The position numbers and the translations under genes are program-made. A stretch of DNA of 64,000 nt from NCBI GenBank assembly GCA_026400435.1, contig JAPLOZ010000095.1, forward strand, positions 24,224-88,223, given 5' to 3'. The notes beneath the pieces are model-generated. The model was not told the DNA's origin and did not search any database. It saw only the letters and a list, made by a program, of their open reading frames with translations. Source of the stretch: Hyphomicrobiales bacterium. Its GTDB lineage: Bacteria; Pseudomonadota; Alphaproteobacteria; Rhizobiales; Rhizobiaceae. Positions 1-9,916 of this stretch are shown in pieces (within the stretch, counting starts at the first letter, position 1; every line of letters begins with the position of its first letter).

Positions 1-476
1 ATAGCAACGAAACGATCATCCTTGGCCAGCGCCTCCATGTCGGCGATGGTTACATCGACACGGTAGGCCAACCGGTTGGAATATATCATCACGGGCAGAT
101 CGCCAGCCGCGGCAACCGCTGAGAGCGCCGCGACGGTCTCGGCGGGATTGGTGTGGTAGATCGGCGAGGGAACAACCATCAGACCGTTCGCGCCGGCCTT
201 TGCCGCGCGCCTGGCCATCGCCGCGGCTTCGCGTGTGCCCGGTTCATTGACGGTAAGAAGCACCGGCTTCTTGCCGGCCGCCTTCTGGGCGGTCTTCAGC
301 ACCTCGATCTTCTCGTCCTGGCTGAGCATCGGGCCCTCGCCGAGCGAGCCGGCAACTATCAGGCCATCGCAACCTGCCTCCATCTGGAGCGCAAAGCAGC
401 GTTCCATCTCGGCATGGTCGAGCTGATCGTCAGCGGTAAATTTGGTCGTGACTGCTGGAAAAACACCGGTCCACAT
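1..476 (-). CDS. Dihydrodipicolinate synthase (DapA) family aldolase, 3' part cut off by window edge
   Basis: This is the N-terminal ~158 residues of a class I aldolase of the DHDPS/N-acetylneuraminate lyase family. The visible part has the family's opening (GVFPAVTTKFTADDQLD), the glycine-rich GSLGEGPMLS segment corresponding to the GTTGE substrate-carboxylate loop, and a MVVPSPIYH strand. The Schiff-base lysine lies outside the window. The ATG at 476 is chosen because a GGAG Shine-Dalgarno sits six bases upstream; an in-frame ATG at 488 lacks one. Family members cleave or form 2-keto acids; the substrate here cannot be told. A dedicated GntR/FCD regulator diverges from it, and the operator overlaps its promoter. 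That points to substrate-inducible sugar-acid or amino-acid catabolism rather than lysine synthesis (inference). Confidence 0.85.
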   Translation of the reverse strand, partial: MWTGVFPAVTTKFTADDQLDHAEMERCFALQMEAGCDGLIVAGSLGEGPMLSQDEKIEVLKTAQKAAGKKPVLLTVNEPGTREAAAMARRAAKAGANGLMVVPSPIYHTNPAETVAALSAVAAAGDLPVMIYSNRLAYRVDVTIADMEALAKDDRFVA

Positions 477-491
477 GACAATCTCCATCTG

Positions 492-508
492 ATATATCAG
501 TGATATAT
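492..508. promoter_or_regulatory. Perfect palindromic operator, probable GntR/FCD binding site
   Basis: ATATATCAGTGATATAT is an 8+1+8 perfect inverted repeat. It lies between the divergent DHDPS-like gene and the GntR gene and covers the -10 of the former. One further copy of the half-site (ATATATCA) occurs at 558-565, thirteen bases before the regulator's GTG start, which suggests autoregulation. Binding by the adjacent regulator is inferred from position and symmetry. Confidence 0.7.
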
Positions 509-530
509 TTTAACGCTTGATGACTGTCAA
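502..530 (-). promoter_or_regulatory. Sigma-70-type promoter of the DHDPS-like gene
   Basis: On the minus strand a perfect -35 hexamer TTGACA (530 down to 525) is followed by a 17-base spacer and a TATATC -10 (507 down to 502). Transcription would start near 495, giving a leader of about 20 bases carrying the GGAG ribosome site. The -10 lies inside the palindrome at 492-508, so a bound repressor would block it directly. Confidence 0.75.
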
Positions 531-577
531 TACCGATTCCATGGTGATAGACGGGAAATATATCAGAGACCTGTTTT

Positions 578-1234
578 GTGCTGGACACCGTCAACACCTC
601 CCCCGAACCTGCCGCGACGCGCGCCTATCGTGCGCTTGAGCGCATGATCGTGATACTTGAGCTCGCCCCCGGCAGCATCGCCACCGAAGGCGTGCTGATC
701 GAGCGGCTGGGCCTTGGGCGCACGCCGGTGCGCGAGGCAATCCAGCGGCTCGCCTGGGAAGGGCTTGTGGAAATCAGGCCTCGCGCCGGTCTCGCCATTG
801 CACCGCTTCATCCGGGCGACTGGGCTCGCGTCATCGACGCACGCTGGGGCGTTGAGGTCGTTCTCGCCCGCTCGGCGGCGCGCAATGTGAGCCGCGAAGC
901 TGCCGCACGGTTCCACGACGCGGCTCTTGGCATGCGCCAGGCGGTTCTTGCGGATGACGTGCTGGCTTTCCTCGTCGCCGACAAGGCGCTGGACGAAGCC
1001 TTGGCGCTTGCGGCGGAAAACCCATTCGCTGCCCGCGTTGCCGCACCGCTTCAGACGCACAGCAGGCGATTCTGGTTCCGCTATCGCGCCGGCACCGGCC
1101 TTGCCGAAGCTGCCGGCCAGCATGTCGCCCTGATCCGCGCAATCGTCGCCGGCGACGAGGCGGCCGCCGGCGAAGAGGCCGCCCGCCTCATGACGCTCCT
1201 GCGGGACCACGCGGAGGCTGCGGCGAGGCGCTGA
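578..1234 (+). CDS. GntR family transcriptional regulator, FCD subfamily
   Basis: This 218-residue regulator has an N-terminal winged helix-turn-helix (about residues 13-77) with the diagnostic GRTPVREAIQRL recognition helix at 47-58. An all-helical FCD ligand-binding domain follows (about 85-210) and ends in the typical QHVALIRAIVAGD segment. The start is a GTG with only a weak ribosome site. FCD regulators are usually repressors released by small carboxylic acids. Its gene diverges from the DHDPS-like aldolase. The palindrome over that gene's -10 and the half-site just upstream of this start make it the likely local repressor and autoregulator. The effector is unknown. Confidence 0.9.
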   Translation: MLDTVNTSPEPAATRAYRALERMIVILELAPGSIATEGVLIERLGLGRTPVREAIQRLAWEGLVEIRPRAGLAIAPLHPGDWARVIDARWGVEVVLARSAARNVSREAAARFHDAALGMRQAVLADDVLAFLVADKALDEALALAAENPFAARVAAPLQTHSRRFWFRYRAGTGLAEAAGQHVALIRAIVAGDEAAAGEEAARLMTLLRDHAEAAARR

Positions 1235-1301
1235 ACGACCAGACGGGGTTGTCTGGCCACGCTGCACAAGTCTGGACACGGGGATTCATGCCCCGCGGGC
1301 T

Positions 1302-2798
1302 TCAGTTCATCGTCGGGATGACGAACTCCGCGCCGTCCTTGACGCCGGACGGCCAGCGAGAGGTGACGGTCTTTGTCTTGGTGTAGAAGCGGAAGGCGTC
1401 CGGCCCATGCTGGTTCAGGTCGCCGAAGGAAGATGCCTTCCAGCCCCCGAACGTATAGTATGCGATCGGCACGGGAATAGGCACGTTGATGCCGACCATG
1501 CCGACTTGGACGCGCGAGGCGAAGTCGCGCGCGGCGTCGCCGTCGCGGGTGAAAATCGCGACGCCGTTGCCCATCTCGTGGTCGTTGGCGATCTTGAGCG
1601 CATATTCGTAGTTCGGCGCGCGCACCACCGACAGCACCGGCCCGAATATTTCTTCCTTGTAGATCTTCATCTCCGGCTTGACGTCGTCGAACAGGCAGCC
1701 GCCCATGTAGTAGCCGTTCTCGTAGCCCTGCATCCTGAAGCCGCGCCCGTCGACGACGAGCTTGGCGCCTTCCTTCACGCCGGCATCGACATAACCTTTC
1801 ACCCTCTCGAGCGCCTGGGCGGTCACCAGCGGGCCAAAGTCGGCCGCGGCATCGGTGGAGGGACCGACCTTGAGGCTCTCCACACGCGGGACAAGCTTTT
1901 CCATGAGCCGGTTGGCGGTGTCGTTGCCGACGGGCACGGCCACCGAGATCGCCATGCAGCGCTCGCCGGCCGAGCCGTAGCCGGCGCCGATCAGCGCATC
2001 TACCGTCTGGTCCATGTCGGCGTCGGGCATGATGATCATGTGGTTCTTGGCGCCGCCGAAGCACTGCACGCGCTTGCCGCTCGCGGTTCCCCGCGAATAG
2101 ATGTAGTGCGCGATCGGCGTCGAGCCGACGAAGCCGATCGCCTTGATATCCTGGTCGTCCAGGATCGCGTCGACCACTTCCTTGTCGCCGTTCACCACGT
2201 TGAGAATGCCGGCCGGCAATCCTGCCTCGATGAAAAGTTCCGCAATGCGCAGCGGAACGCCCGGATCCCGTTCGGAAGGCTTCAGGATGAACGCGTTGCC
2301 GCAGGCAATCGCAGGCGCGATCTTCCAGAGCGGGATCATGGCCGGGAAATTGAACGGCGTGATGCCTGCGACGACGCCCAGCGCCTGGCGCATCGAGTAG
2401 ACGTCGATGCCTGGACCAGCGCCGTCGGTGAACTCGCCCTTCATCATGTGCGGAGCGCCGATGCAGACCTCGACCACTTCCAGCCCGCGCTGGATGTCGC
2501 CCTTGGCGTCTGCGATCGTCTTGCCGTGTTCGCGCGCGAGGATCTCGGCAAGCGAGTCGTATTCCCGGTTGACCAGTTCTAGGAACTTCATGAGCACGCG
2601 TACGCGCCGCTGCGGATTTGTCGCTGCCCAGCCAGGCTGCGCGGCCTTTGCATTCTCAACCGCGCCACGCAGTTCGGCGGCTGAGGCCAGCGCGACGGTG
2701 CCACGCACCGTGCCGTCCATCGGCTGCATGACGTCCTGCTTGCGCCCGCTCGTGCCGGCAACGCGCTTGCCGCCTATGAAATGGCCGTATTGGATCAT
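1302..2798 (-). CDS. mmsA: CoA-acylating methylmalonate-semialdehyde dehydrogenase
   Basis: This 498-residue ALDH-superfamily enzyme converts (methyl)malonate semialdehyde plus CoA and NAD+ to propionyl- or acetyl-CoA and CO2, in valine, thymine or inositol breakdown. Family signatures include ITPFNFPAM (Asn150), GFVGSTPI, CFGGAKNH (where the general-base Glu of other ALDHs is replaced, as known for MMSDH) and GSAGERC with the catalytic Cys281. Full length for the family. GGGAG stands seven bases before the ATG. It is divergent from a LysR gene and not in an operon with other valine genes here. iolA is the alternative name if it serves inositol catabolism; no iol genes are in view. Confidence 0.93.
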   Translation of the reverse strand: MIQYGHFIGGKRVAGTSGRKQDVMQPMDGTVRGTVALASAAELRGAVENAKAAQPGWAATNPQRRVRVLMKFLELVNREYDSLAEILAREHGKTIADAKGDIQRGLEVVEVCIGAPHMMKGEFTDGAGPGIDVYSMRQALGVVAGITPFNFPAMIPLWKIAPAIACGNAFILKPSERDPGVPLRIAELFIEAGLPAGILNVVNGDKEVVDAILDDQDIKAIGFVGSTPIAHYIYSRGTASGKRVQCFGGAKNHMIIMPDADMDQTVDALIGAGYGSAGERCMAISVAVPVGNDTANRLMEKLVPRVESLKVGPSTDAAADFGPLVTAQALERVKGYVDAGVKEGAKLVVDGRGFRMQGYENGYYMGGCLFDDVKPEMKIYKEEIFGPVLSVVRAPNYEYALKIANDHEMGNGVAIFTRDGDAARDFASRVQVGMVGINVPIPVPIAYYTFGGWKASSFGDLNQHGPDAFRFYTKTKTVTSRWPSGVKDGAEFVIPTMN

Positions 2799-2941
2799 GT
2801 CTCGCTCCCTGGCGTTTTCGACTTGCTGCCATTGTCACGCTTCCGGCCTGCCTTGGCAACGCGAGCGGACGCGCTACCGTTGTGCATGGAATAAAGAACA
2901 GATAGAGTTGGCGCTTCATTTGTCGCATAGGCAAAAGTCCG

Positions 2942-3823
2942 ATGAATTGGGACGATGTCCGCATATTTTTGGCTGTTGCCCGCGCCGGCCAGATCCTCGG
3001 CGCGGCGCGGCGTCTTGAGCTTAACCATGCCACCGTTTCCCGCCGCATCGTAGCACTGGAAGACTCGCTCGGCGCCAAGTTATTTCGCCGGCTTACGACC
3101 GGCACCGAGCTGACCCCGGCGGGGGAGCGCTTCCTCGCCGTAGCCGAGCGCATGGAAGCCGACATGATCGCCGCGCGCTCCGAGCTTGCCGGCGGCGACG
3201 ATGACGTTTCGGGGACCGTCCGGATTGGCGCGCCCGACGGGTTCGGTGTCGCGTTCCTCGCTTCCCGACTCGGCGCGCTGACTGCCCAGCATCGCGACCT
3301 CAGGATCCAGCTCGTTCCCGTGCCGCGCTCCTTCTCGCTGTCCCGCCGCGAGGCCGATATAGCGATCACGACGGAACGGCCGACGGAGGGCAGGCTCGTC
3401 GCGCAGAAACTGGTCGACTATTCGCTCGGGCTCTATGCCTCGCGCAGCTATGCAGAGGCCAACGGCCTGCCTGCAACCCAATCCGAACTGCGAGCCCACC
3501 GGCTGATCGGCTATGTCCCCGATCTGGTGGTCAGCTCCTCGCTAGCCTATGCGCAGGAGTTCAGCCCGGACTGGGACGCCGCGTTCGCGATCTCCTCGGC
3601 GCTCGGTCAGGTGGAAGCCGTGCGCTCGGGAGCAGGCATCGGCATCCTGCATTCCTTCATCGCACGGGCGCTGCCCGACCTCGTTGCGGTCGATGCGGCA
3701 AGACCGATTCTCCGTGCCTACTGGCTGGTCTATCACGAGAGCGTGCGACCGCTGCGCCGCATCCAGGTCGTCGCCGGCCACATCCTGCATGCCGTAGAAA
3801 AGGAACGGCGGCTGTTCCAGTGA
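2942..3823 (+). CDS. LysR family transcriptional regulator
   Basis: This 293-residue protein has an N-terminal winged helix-turn-helix (about 1-60; NWDDVRIFLAVARAG, then LNHATVSRRIVALE) and a LysR substrate-binding domain (about 90-290). It is transcribed divergently from mmsA across a 143-base gap, the usual arrangement for a LysR activator and its target. A TTTG-N10-CAAA pair at 2919-2935, just ahead of the ATG, fits a T-N11-A type LysR box and possible autoregulation. The effector cannot be read from the sequence; regulation of mmsA is inference. Confidence 0.9.
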   Translation: MNWDDVRIFLAVARAGQILGAARRLELNHATVSRRIVALEDSLGAKLFRRLTTGTELTPAGERFLAVAERMEADMIAARSELAGGDDDVSGTVRIGAPDGFGVAFLASRLGALTAQHRDLRIQLVPVPRSFSLSRREADIAITTERPTEGRLVAQKLVDYSLGLYASRSYAEANGLPATQSELRAHRLIGYVPDLVVSSSLAYAQEFSPDWDAAFAISSALGQVEAVRSGAGIGILHSFIARALPDLVAVDAARPILRAYWLVYHESVRPLRRIQVVAGHILHAVEKERRLFQ

Positions 3824-3847
3824 AGCTTCCCGTCGCAGCGCGGCCAG

Positions 3848-5464
3848 CTAGTGCCTGAAGTGCCTGACGCCGGTGAACACCATGGCGATGCCATTTGCGT
3901 CGGCGGCGGCGATCACCTCGTCGTCGCGCATCGACCCGCCCGGCTGGATAACAGCGCTGGCGCCTGCCTCGACTGCCGAAAGGAGCCCGTCGGCGAACGG
4001 GAAGAACGCGTCCGAGGCGACGACTGAGCCTTTGGTGAGAGGCTCCGCATGTCCGGCCGCCTCGGCGGCGTCGACCGCCTTGCGCGCCGCGATGCGCGCG
4101 GAATCAACGCGGCTCATCTGGCCGGCCCCGATGCCTACCGTCGCCTGGTCCTTGGCATAGACGATGGCGTTGGACTTCACGTGCTTGGCTACCCGGAACG
4201 CAAATTTGAGATCGGCCATCTCTCCATCGGTCGGCGCGCGCTTCGTGACGACCTTGAGATCGAGATCGTCGACAACGGAAGCGTCGCGGCCCTGCACGAG
4301 CAGGCCCCCGGCCACTGACTTGACGCCGGTGCCCGCCGCGCGCGGGTCCGGCAGTCCGCCCGTTACCAGGAGCCGCAGGTTCTTCTTCGCGGCGACGATC
4401 GCCTGCGCTTCCTCGCTTGCCTCGGGCGCGATGATCACTTCGGTAAATGTCTTGACGATCTCCTCCGCGGCATTCGCGTCGAGTGGCCGGTTCACCGCGA
4501 CAATCCCGCCGAATGCCGAGACCGGGTCGCATGCGAGCGCCTTGAGGTATGCCTCCTTCAGGGTCGCGCCTTCGGCGACGCCGCATGGGTTGGCGTGCTT
4601 GATGATCGCCACGGCCGCGGTCCGTTGCGGATCGAATTCGCCAACCAGTTCGAACGCCGCGTCGGTGTCGTTGATATTGTTGTAGGAAAGCTGCTTGCCC
4701 TGAAGTTGGCGGGCGGTCGCAACGCCGGGGCGCTTCTCGCCGGTGACGTAGAAGCCGGCCTGCTGATGCGGATTTTCGCCGTAGCGCATCACGCTTTCCA
4801 ACCGGCCGCCAAAGGCCCGCCATGCTGGATGCTCGACCTCGAGCGCTTGCGCGAACCAGTCCGATATCGCGGCATCGTAGGCGGCGGTGCGCGCAAACGC
4901 CTTGGCCGCGAGCTTCTGGCGAAACTCCAGCGACAGGCTACCAGAATTCAGCTCCAGCGCGTTGAGCACCGAGGCGTAGTCCTGCGGGTCGGTAACCACA
5001 GCCACATAGGCGTGGTTCTTGGCCGACGCGCGCACCATCGCGGGTCCGCCGATGTCGATGTTCTCGACGATCGAGGCATAATCGCCGCCCGACTGCCTGA
5101 CCTCGTCGAACGGGTAGAGATTGACCACCACCAGATCAATCGGCTCGATGCCGTGCCGAAGCATCGCCTCGGCATGTTCCGGATCGTCGCGGATCCCCAG
5201 CAGCGCGCCGTGCACCGAGGGATGCAGCGTCTTCATCCGCCCGTCCATGATCTCCGGAAAGCCGGTCAGCTCGGCTACGTCGCGGACCGGGATGCCTGCT
5301 TGCTCGATCGCCTTGGCGGTGCCTCCGGTCGAGACCAGTTCGACCCGCGAGGCCGACAGCGCGGCGGCGAACTCGGCCAGCCCCGTCTTGTCGGACACCG
5401 ACAAAAGCGCTCGGCGCACCGCAACGAGATCGGGCGCGGGAATTTTCTTTGAGGCAACCGCCAT
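3848..5464 (-). CDS. purH: Bifunctional AICAR formyltransferase / IMP cyclohydrolase
   Basis: This 538-residue enzyme performs the last two steps of de novo purine synthesis in the cytoplasm: AICAR to FAICAR with 10-formyl-THF, then cyclisation to IMP. The N-terminal cyclohydrolase (MGS-like) domain shows SDKTGL (24-29) and [13 protein letters not shown] (74-86). The C-terminal transformylase domain has RYGENPHQ (227-234) and the catalytic Lys289-His290 in KHANPCGVA. Length is normal for the family. It is the last gene of a minus-strand run htpX, rsmB, heparinase-like, purH, with 87 bases after the heparinase-like gene. Confidence 0.97.
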   Translation of the reverse strand: MAVASKKIPAPDLVAVRRALLSVSDKTGLAEFAAALSASRVELVSTGGTAKAIEQAGIPVRDVAELTGFPEIMDGRMKTLHPSVHGALLGIRDDPEHAEAMLRHGIEPIDLVVVNLYPFDEVRQSGGDYASIVENIDIGGPAMVRASAKNHAYVAVVTDPQDYASVLNALELNSGSLSLEFRQKLAAKAFARTAAYDAAISDWFAQALEVEHPAWRAFGGRLESVMRYGENPHQQAGFYVTGEKRPGVATARQLQGKQLSYNNINDTDAAFELVGEFDPQRTAAVAIIKHANPCGVAEGATLKEAYLKALACDPVSAFGGIVAVNRPLDANAAEEIVKTFTEVIIAPEASEEAQAIVAAKKNLRLLVTGGLPDPRAAGTGVKSVAGGLLVQGRDASVVDDLDLKVVTKRAPTDGEMADLKFAFRVAKHVKSNAIVYAKDQATVGIGAGQMSRVDSARIAARKAVDAAEAAGHAEPLTKGSVVASDAFFPFADGLLSAVEAGASAVIQPGGSMRDDEVIAAADANGIAMVFTGVRHFRH

Positions 5465-5551
5465 GCGGAGGGCCTTTCGGGTTCTTGGATGTTGGGTGAG
5501 CGGGTAGCGGCTCGGAAGCGCTAAATCAAGCAGGACCGACCGGTCACGCGG

Positions 5552-7300
5552 TCACGTTTTCTGCACATAGTTCATTATATGCGTGCGCGTGAATTGCCAG
5601 TGGACTTCCTGCAGCTCCGAAGCCTTGAACGTCAGAGCAATCTGCCGACTGCGGCGCGGGCCACCTAGCCCCGCGAAATAGATCGACTCTTCGATTGATG
5701 GCGCCAGCTCTTCACAAGACATCACCCATCGATCCGCGTTCTGCGCGGTGAGGACGAGGCGGTCCTCTTCGTCCTGCAAAAGCTCGACGTCCGGATGCAG
5801 GTGGAAGCGGATCGTCACCAGGTCACGCCCGTTGTCGCGCGCTGCCGCACCACCGGCACGCAGGAAGCGGTCGATCCCGACGAGGACATTGCCGTCCGAA
5901 GTCAGCGCCAGTTCACGCTCGTGGTAGAGCGAGAAACGCGCCACATATCCGTCATGACTGGCAATGAAGCCCTGGATGCCCGGACGGTCGGTGCGCCGGC
6001 AAGGCACGTTCTGAGGCCCGCCGATCAGCGGCGGGCTCTCGATATCGTTGACACGGATCGAATGGTTGAAGCGGGCGGACGATGTATCGTTGAGCGTCGC
6101 GGTCGTATGCGCCGCGGTGGCCCGGGCCAGGGGACGGAATTCCGCCGCCCCATATGTGTCGACGCCGCAATTGACCAGGAAATGCTGGCGACCCGACGAC
6201 ATCTCGAAGGAAAGGCAGCCCGCATGGGCGGTGTTGGAGACGTCGATTGGCGGCGGCAGGCCGGTGTCGGCGATCACGGTGACGCCGCCCATTGACAGCC
6301 GCTCGTACCCCGAATGGGGTGCATGGAGCAGCGGCGCGCCTTCCGTGTCGTCGTGGCGCAGGATCGCGGCGATGCGGTCGTGGATCGTCGCACCCATGCC
6401 GTTGAAGCGTGCGAGCGCGCCGTCTTCATGCCGGAAGAATCGCAGTGCGGGCAGCATTCGGTCGACGGCGTTGATCAGAGCCGCAGGCGGCGTCTCGGCC
6501 TGATTGGTGTAGGTGTGCCGGAGCGGCAGGAGGTCGGCTAACAATTCCATGACGGTGAGCGGATTGCGTGAAATGTGGCCGCCGTCTGGCAGTATTTGCC
6601 GTTCGAGCTCCTCGGCGAGCTGGCGCGTTGCTCCGCGCAACGCCGAGGCGGGAGCCGGCAGCGATAGCGCCGCGAAGGCCAGCGCGATGCGGGCGCGCAG
6701 CCTGTCCTTGCCATCTGGCATCTCCTTCACCACCGAGCGCAGGTAGCGGATCTGCATGGCGAGCGACTTCAGATAGGACCGGTAGAAGGGAAATTCGGCG
6801 CCCTGCAGCACGACCGGGGAATGCTGCAACCACGCAATAATGCGCTTGGCCGTGATCGCCGGTTCCCAGGCGACCCCAGTGATGCTTCCGCCATGCGTGG
6901 CGATCCAGTCGGACACCAGCGCGCGTGCATTGGCCGCCGAAAGATCCGTTCCGGCGGCGCGCATGTGGCGCAGCCAGCGGAACCCGTGCAGGGTTTTTTG
7001 CCAGCCGCGGTTCGGCACGTCGATCTGAAACGGCGATCGCCCGCCGGTCTCGACCAGATGACCCGACAAGGGGAACCGGCCGTAGTAGATCTCGAGTGCA
7101 ATCTGCGGGTCGGCGAGACGAAGGTCGGGCGGCGCGATCAGCACCCGTTCCGGTGTCCTGCCCGAATAGCGCCAGCGATAGATCGGCCCGGCGCGAAGGC
7201 GGCGGCGGGCCTTGCGCCACATCTCCTTTGCGACGAGCGTCCAAAGACGCGTCGTGTTGCCCGCCGCAGTCGCCAATGAATTTCCTCTCCCGCTCGCCAT
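5552..7300 (-). CDS. Heparinase II/III family protein
   Basis: This 582-residue protein has the heparinase II/III architecture: an N-terminal all-helical alginate-lyase-like region (about 50-290) and a C-terminal beta-rich heparinase II/III-like domain (about 310-560, including SFEMSSGRQHFLVNCG). Relatives are polysaccharide lyases acting on uronic-acid polymers, but this cytosolic-looking rhizobial branch has no obvious signal peptide and no known substrate. It lies between rsmB and purH on the same strand. The ATG at 7300 lacks a ribosome site. An in-frame TTG at 7276 preceded by GAGAGGA is a good alternative start (574 residues). Lyase activity is inferred from the family only. Confidence 0.82.
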   Translation of the reverse strand: MASGRGNSLATAAGNTTRLWTLVAKEMWRKARRRLRAGPIYRWRYSGRTPERVLIAPPDLRLADPQIALEIYYGRFPLSGHLVETGGRSPFQIDVPNRGWQKTLHGFRWLRHMRAAGTDLSAANARALVSDWIATHGGSITGVAWEPAITAKRIIAWLQHSPVVLQGAEFPFYRSYLKSLAMQIRYLRSVVKEMPDGKDRLRARIALAFAALSLPAPASALRGATRQLAEELERQILPDGGHISRNPLTVMELLADLLPLRHTYTNQAETPPAALINAVDRMLPALRFFRHEDGALARFNGMGATIHDRIAAILRHDDTEGAPLLHAPHSGYERLSMGGVTVIADTGLPPPIDVSNTAHAGCLSFEMSSGRQHFLVNCGVDTYGAAEFRPLARATAAHTTATLNDTSSARFNHSIRVNDIESPPLIGGPQNVPCRRTDRPGIQGFIASHDGYVARFSLYHERELALTSDGNVLVGIDRFLRAGGAAARDNGRDLVTIRFHLHPDVELLQDEEDRLVLTAQNADRWVMSCEELAPSIEESIYFAGLGGPRRSRQIALTFKASELQEVHWQFTRTHIMNYVQKT

Positions 7301-7418
7301 GCCAGTTCGGCCGCCCAGCCACCGGCCCCCCGCGAATGGCTAGTCGATTCAGCAGCTTATATGAGAGTGAATTTTGCGTGAAGGCAACCGCACGTTTTTT
7401 GAGCAATTTCGACGCGTA

Positions 7419-8801
7419 TCACGGCAGACGTCGAAATCGCGCGGCAAAGAAGCCGTCAAGCCCGGAAACCCCGGGGTTTGCAAGCTGGAGGTCGGCTGGC
7501 GTGGTCCGCAGCAGGCCCTGTTTGCTCAGGAAGCTGTCCATGCCCGGCACTTCGCCGGCAACCGCCGGATCGAGCACCACGTCAGGAGAGGCCGCCAGGA
7601 ACGCGGCAAAAAGCGCTTCGCCTTCCGATGGATCGAGCGAACAGTTCGAGAAGACGACACGCCCGCCGGGTTTTACAAGACGCGCAGCCACGACGATCAT
7701 CCGGGCCTGCAGAGCCGCAAGCTTTTCGATATCGGCCGCCGACTTTGTCCACGGCACATCCGGATGCCGGCGAATCGTTCCGGTCGACGAGCAAGGCGCG
7801 TCGAGGAGCACCGCGTCGAAAAGCTCCGGCGGTTCGTAAGCCAGCAAATCAGCCTGGACCATTTGTGCCTGGAGGTTGAGCCGCGCGAGGTTCTGGCCGA
7901 GGCGGGACAGCCTGTTCTTCGATGTATCAATCGCCGTGACATTGGCGCCGGCAAGCACAAGCTGGGTGGTTTTGCCGCCCGGAGCCGCGCAAAGGTCGGC
8001 GACATTCTTGCCTGCAATGTCTCCGAGCAGGCGCGCCGGCAACCCGGCGGCGGCATCCTGGACCCACCATTCCCCATCGGCAAAGCCCGGCAGTTCCGGG
8101 ACGCTGGCGGCAAGACGCTCGATGCGAACGCCCCCCGTCGGAAGCACCATACCGCCAAGACGCTCGGCCCACAGTTGCGGGTTCGATTTGACGGAAACAT
8201 CGACCGGCGCCTCGATCCGGTGCGCGGCCAGTATCGCCGTCGTACGATCCGCCCCGTATGCGGCCGTCAGTCTTGCGACGAACCAGTCCGGCGCGTCCAG
8301 GGTGGTAGCAAGCATCGGTTCGAGTTCGGCGTCCTTGGAGCGCGCCATCGAACGCAGCACGCCATTGACCAGGGCTGCAAACCGCGTCGTGCGCGGGTCG
8401 GACTTCGCGTGCGTCACCGCGAGGTCGACCGCCGCGCTGTCTGGGATGTCGAGAAACAGGATCTGCGCCGCGGCGACATGCAGGATATGCGTCAGCGTGT
8501 GCGCATTCGGCGGCAGTGGCCTTTCGAGCCGCCGGGACAGCAGCTTGCCGATGGTGACGCGAAAGCGCAGCGCCGTCGTCAGGATCGCGCGCACAAGGCT
8601 GCGATCGCGCGCGTCGAGCGCGAGATAATACGGATGTCCGTTGTCGTTGTCGGTCAACCCGTCGAGCGGCGTCCTGGCGTCGATGACGGTGGCCAACAGT
8701 TTTGCCGCTGTCTTGCGTGCGGCCAGGCCGGGCACTTTGTCGTCGGCGGCGGGACCCTCAGCGGACCTCGAAGGAGCCCTGCGCCCCTGCGAAGGGTTCA
8801 C
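7419..8801 (-). CDS. rsmB: 16S rRNA m5C methyltransferase, RsmB/NOP family
   Basis: This is an S-adenosylmethionine-dependent RNA cytosine-C5 methyltransferase. The N-terminal NusB-like helical domain begins near [15 protein letters not shown]. The C-terminal Rossmann catalytic domain has [13 protein letters not shown] (SAM binding), [16 protein letters not shown] (motif IV with its PC cysteine) and [12 protein letters not shown] (motif VI catalytic cysteine). I place the start at the GTG at 8801, which overlaps the htpX stop in a GTGA arrangement and follows an AAGGG. That gives 460 residues, the usual length; the frame stays open to 8903. Translational coupling to htpX is implied. The exact target (C967 in E. 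coli) is inferred. Confidence 0.9.
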   Translation of the reverse strand: MNPSQGRRAPSRSAEGPAADDKVPGLAARKTAAKLLATVIDARTPLDGLTDNDNGHPYYLALDARDRSLVRAILTTALRFRVTIGKLLSRRLERPLPPNAHTLTHILHVAAAQILFLDIPDSAAVDLAVTHAKSDPRTTRFAALVNGVLRSMARSKDAELEPMLATTLDAPDWFVARLTAAYGADRTTAILAAHRIEAPVDVSVKSNPQLWAERLGGMVLPTGGVRIERLAASVPELPGFADGEWWVQDAAAGLPARLLGDIAGKNVADLCAAPGGKTTQLVLAGANVTAIDTSKNRLSRLGQNLARLNLQAQMVQADLLAYEPPELFDAVLLDAPCSSTGTIRRHPDVPWTKSAADIEKLAALQARMIVVAARLVKPGGRVVFSNCSLDPSEGEALFAAFLAASPDVVLDPAVAGEVPGMDSFLSKQGLLRTTPADLQLANPGVSGLDGFFAARFRRLP

Positions 8802-9811
8802 GACCACCGGCCCTTTTTGGGCCCGGTCGGATTGCGGCCCCAGGGATTGGAGGTCGGGGGTTCCGGCTGGCGTGGTTTTTCCACCGGCTCGGCCCGCGAC
8901 CAAGGCCCGTCATTCCCGGTCGCTTCCTCCTGGGGAGCTTGCGGCGCGGAGGGCGGCTCGAAACCGCTTTGGGCCATTTCCTGCAACGCGCGTATCCGGT
9001 TTTCCGTCGCCGGGTGGGTCGAGAACAAATTGTCCATCCGTTCTCCCGACAGCGGGTTGATGATGAAGAGCGGCGCCGTGGCAGGGTTTCGCTCGGCGTC
9101 CGGGTTATGGATACGCTCGGCCGTCTTGGCAATCTTGCCGAGCGCCGACGCCAGCCACAGAGGCTGGCCGCATATCTCGGCGCCGCGCCGGTCGGCGGAA
9201 TACTCGCGCGTGCGGCTGATCGCCATCTGCACGATGGCCGCCGCGAGCGGCGCGACGATCATCGCCACCAGCACTCCTATGAAACCGAGCGGGTTACTGT
9301 TGTTGTTGTCGCGGCTGCCGCCGAAGAAGAAGGCGAAATTGCCAAGCATCGAGATGGCGCCGGCGAGCGTGGCGGTGATCGTCATCGTCAGAGTGTCGCG
9401 GTTCTGGACGTGGGCCAGTTCATGCGCCATCACGCCCGCCACCTCCTCGTATGACAGCCGCTCAAGCAGGCCGGTCGTCGCCGCCACCGCAGCGTTCTGG
9501 GGATTGCGGCCGGTCGCAAACGCGTTCGGCTGCAGATTCTGAATGAGGTAGGTCTTGGGCATCGGCAGGCCGGCGCGGGCCGATAGATCGCGCACGATGC
9601 CGTAATACTCCGGCGCATTTTTCTCGTCGACCTCGACCGCATGGTGCATCCGCAACACCATCTTATCGGCATTCCAGTAGCTGAAGAAATTCATGGCGGC
9701 GGCGATCAGGAAGGCAATCATCATGCCGCTGCCGCCGCCGATGAGGTATCCGACCGCCATGAACAGCGCTGTCATGAAAGCCAGCAGCATGGCCGTGCGA
9801 ATGATGTTCAT
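8798..9811 (-). CDS. htpX: Membrane zinc metalloprotease HtpX
   Basis: This 337-residue M48B protease does quality control of inner-membrane proteins. Two N-terminal transmembrane helices (about 5-45) precede the zinc motif HELAH (His130, Glu131, His134), and two more hydrophobic segments follow (about 145-195). The third ligand glutamate is in [14 protein letters not shown]. The last ~50 residues form a Pro/Glu-rich tail (SAPQAPQEE onward) beyond the E. coli length, as in many rhizobial homologues. It heads the minus-strand run and overlaps rsmB by four bases. Divergent from the SdhAF4 gene. Confidence 0.95.
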   Translation of the reverse strand: MNIIRTAMLLAFMTALFMAVGYLIGGGSGMMIAFLIAAAMNFFSYWNADKMVLRMHHAVEVDEKNAPEYYGIVRDLSARAGLPMPKTYLIQNLQPNAFATGRNPQNAAVAATTGLLERLSYEEVAGVMAHELAHVQNRDTLTMTITATLAGAISMLGNFAFFFGGSRDNNNSNPLGFIGVLVAMIVAPLAAAIVQMAISRTREYSADRRGAEICGQPLWLASALGKIAKTAERIHNPDAERNPATAPLFIINPLSGERMDNLFSTHPATENRIRALQEMAQSGFEPPSAPQAPQEEATGNDGPWSRAEPVEKPRQPEPPTSNPWGRNPTGPKKGRWS

Positions 9812-9916
9812 CCCGGTCTCCGTTGACGGCCGCCCAAAACGTTCGATCCAGCCTGTAAATTGCCACTATATGATGGGAAAGTCCGCGCCAGGTTTCAACG
9901 ACCATGTTGAGGAACA

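Noticed and set aside
1235..1301. CCAGAC/GTCTGG and GGGG/CCCC hairpins between gntR and mmsA ends
   Set aside because: Short stems without T-runs; too weak to call a terminator.
7374..9542. 722-codon plus-strand open frame over rsmB-htpX
   Set aside because: Arg-rich antisense shadow; both genes on the minus strand are clear.
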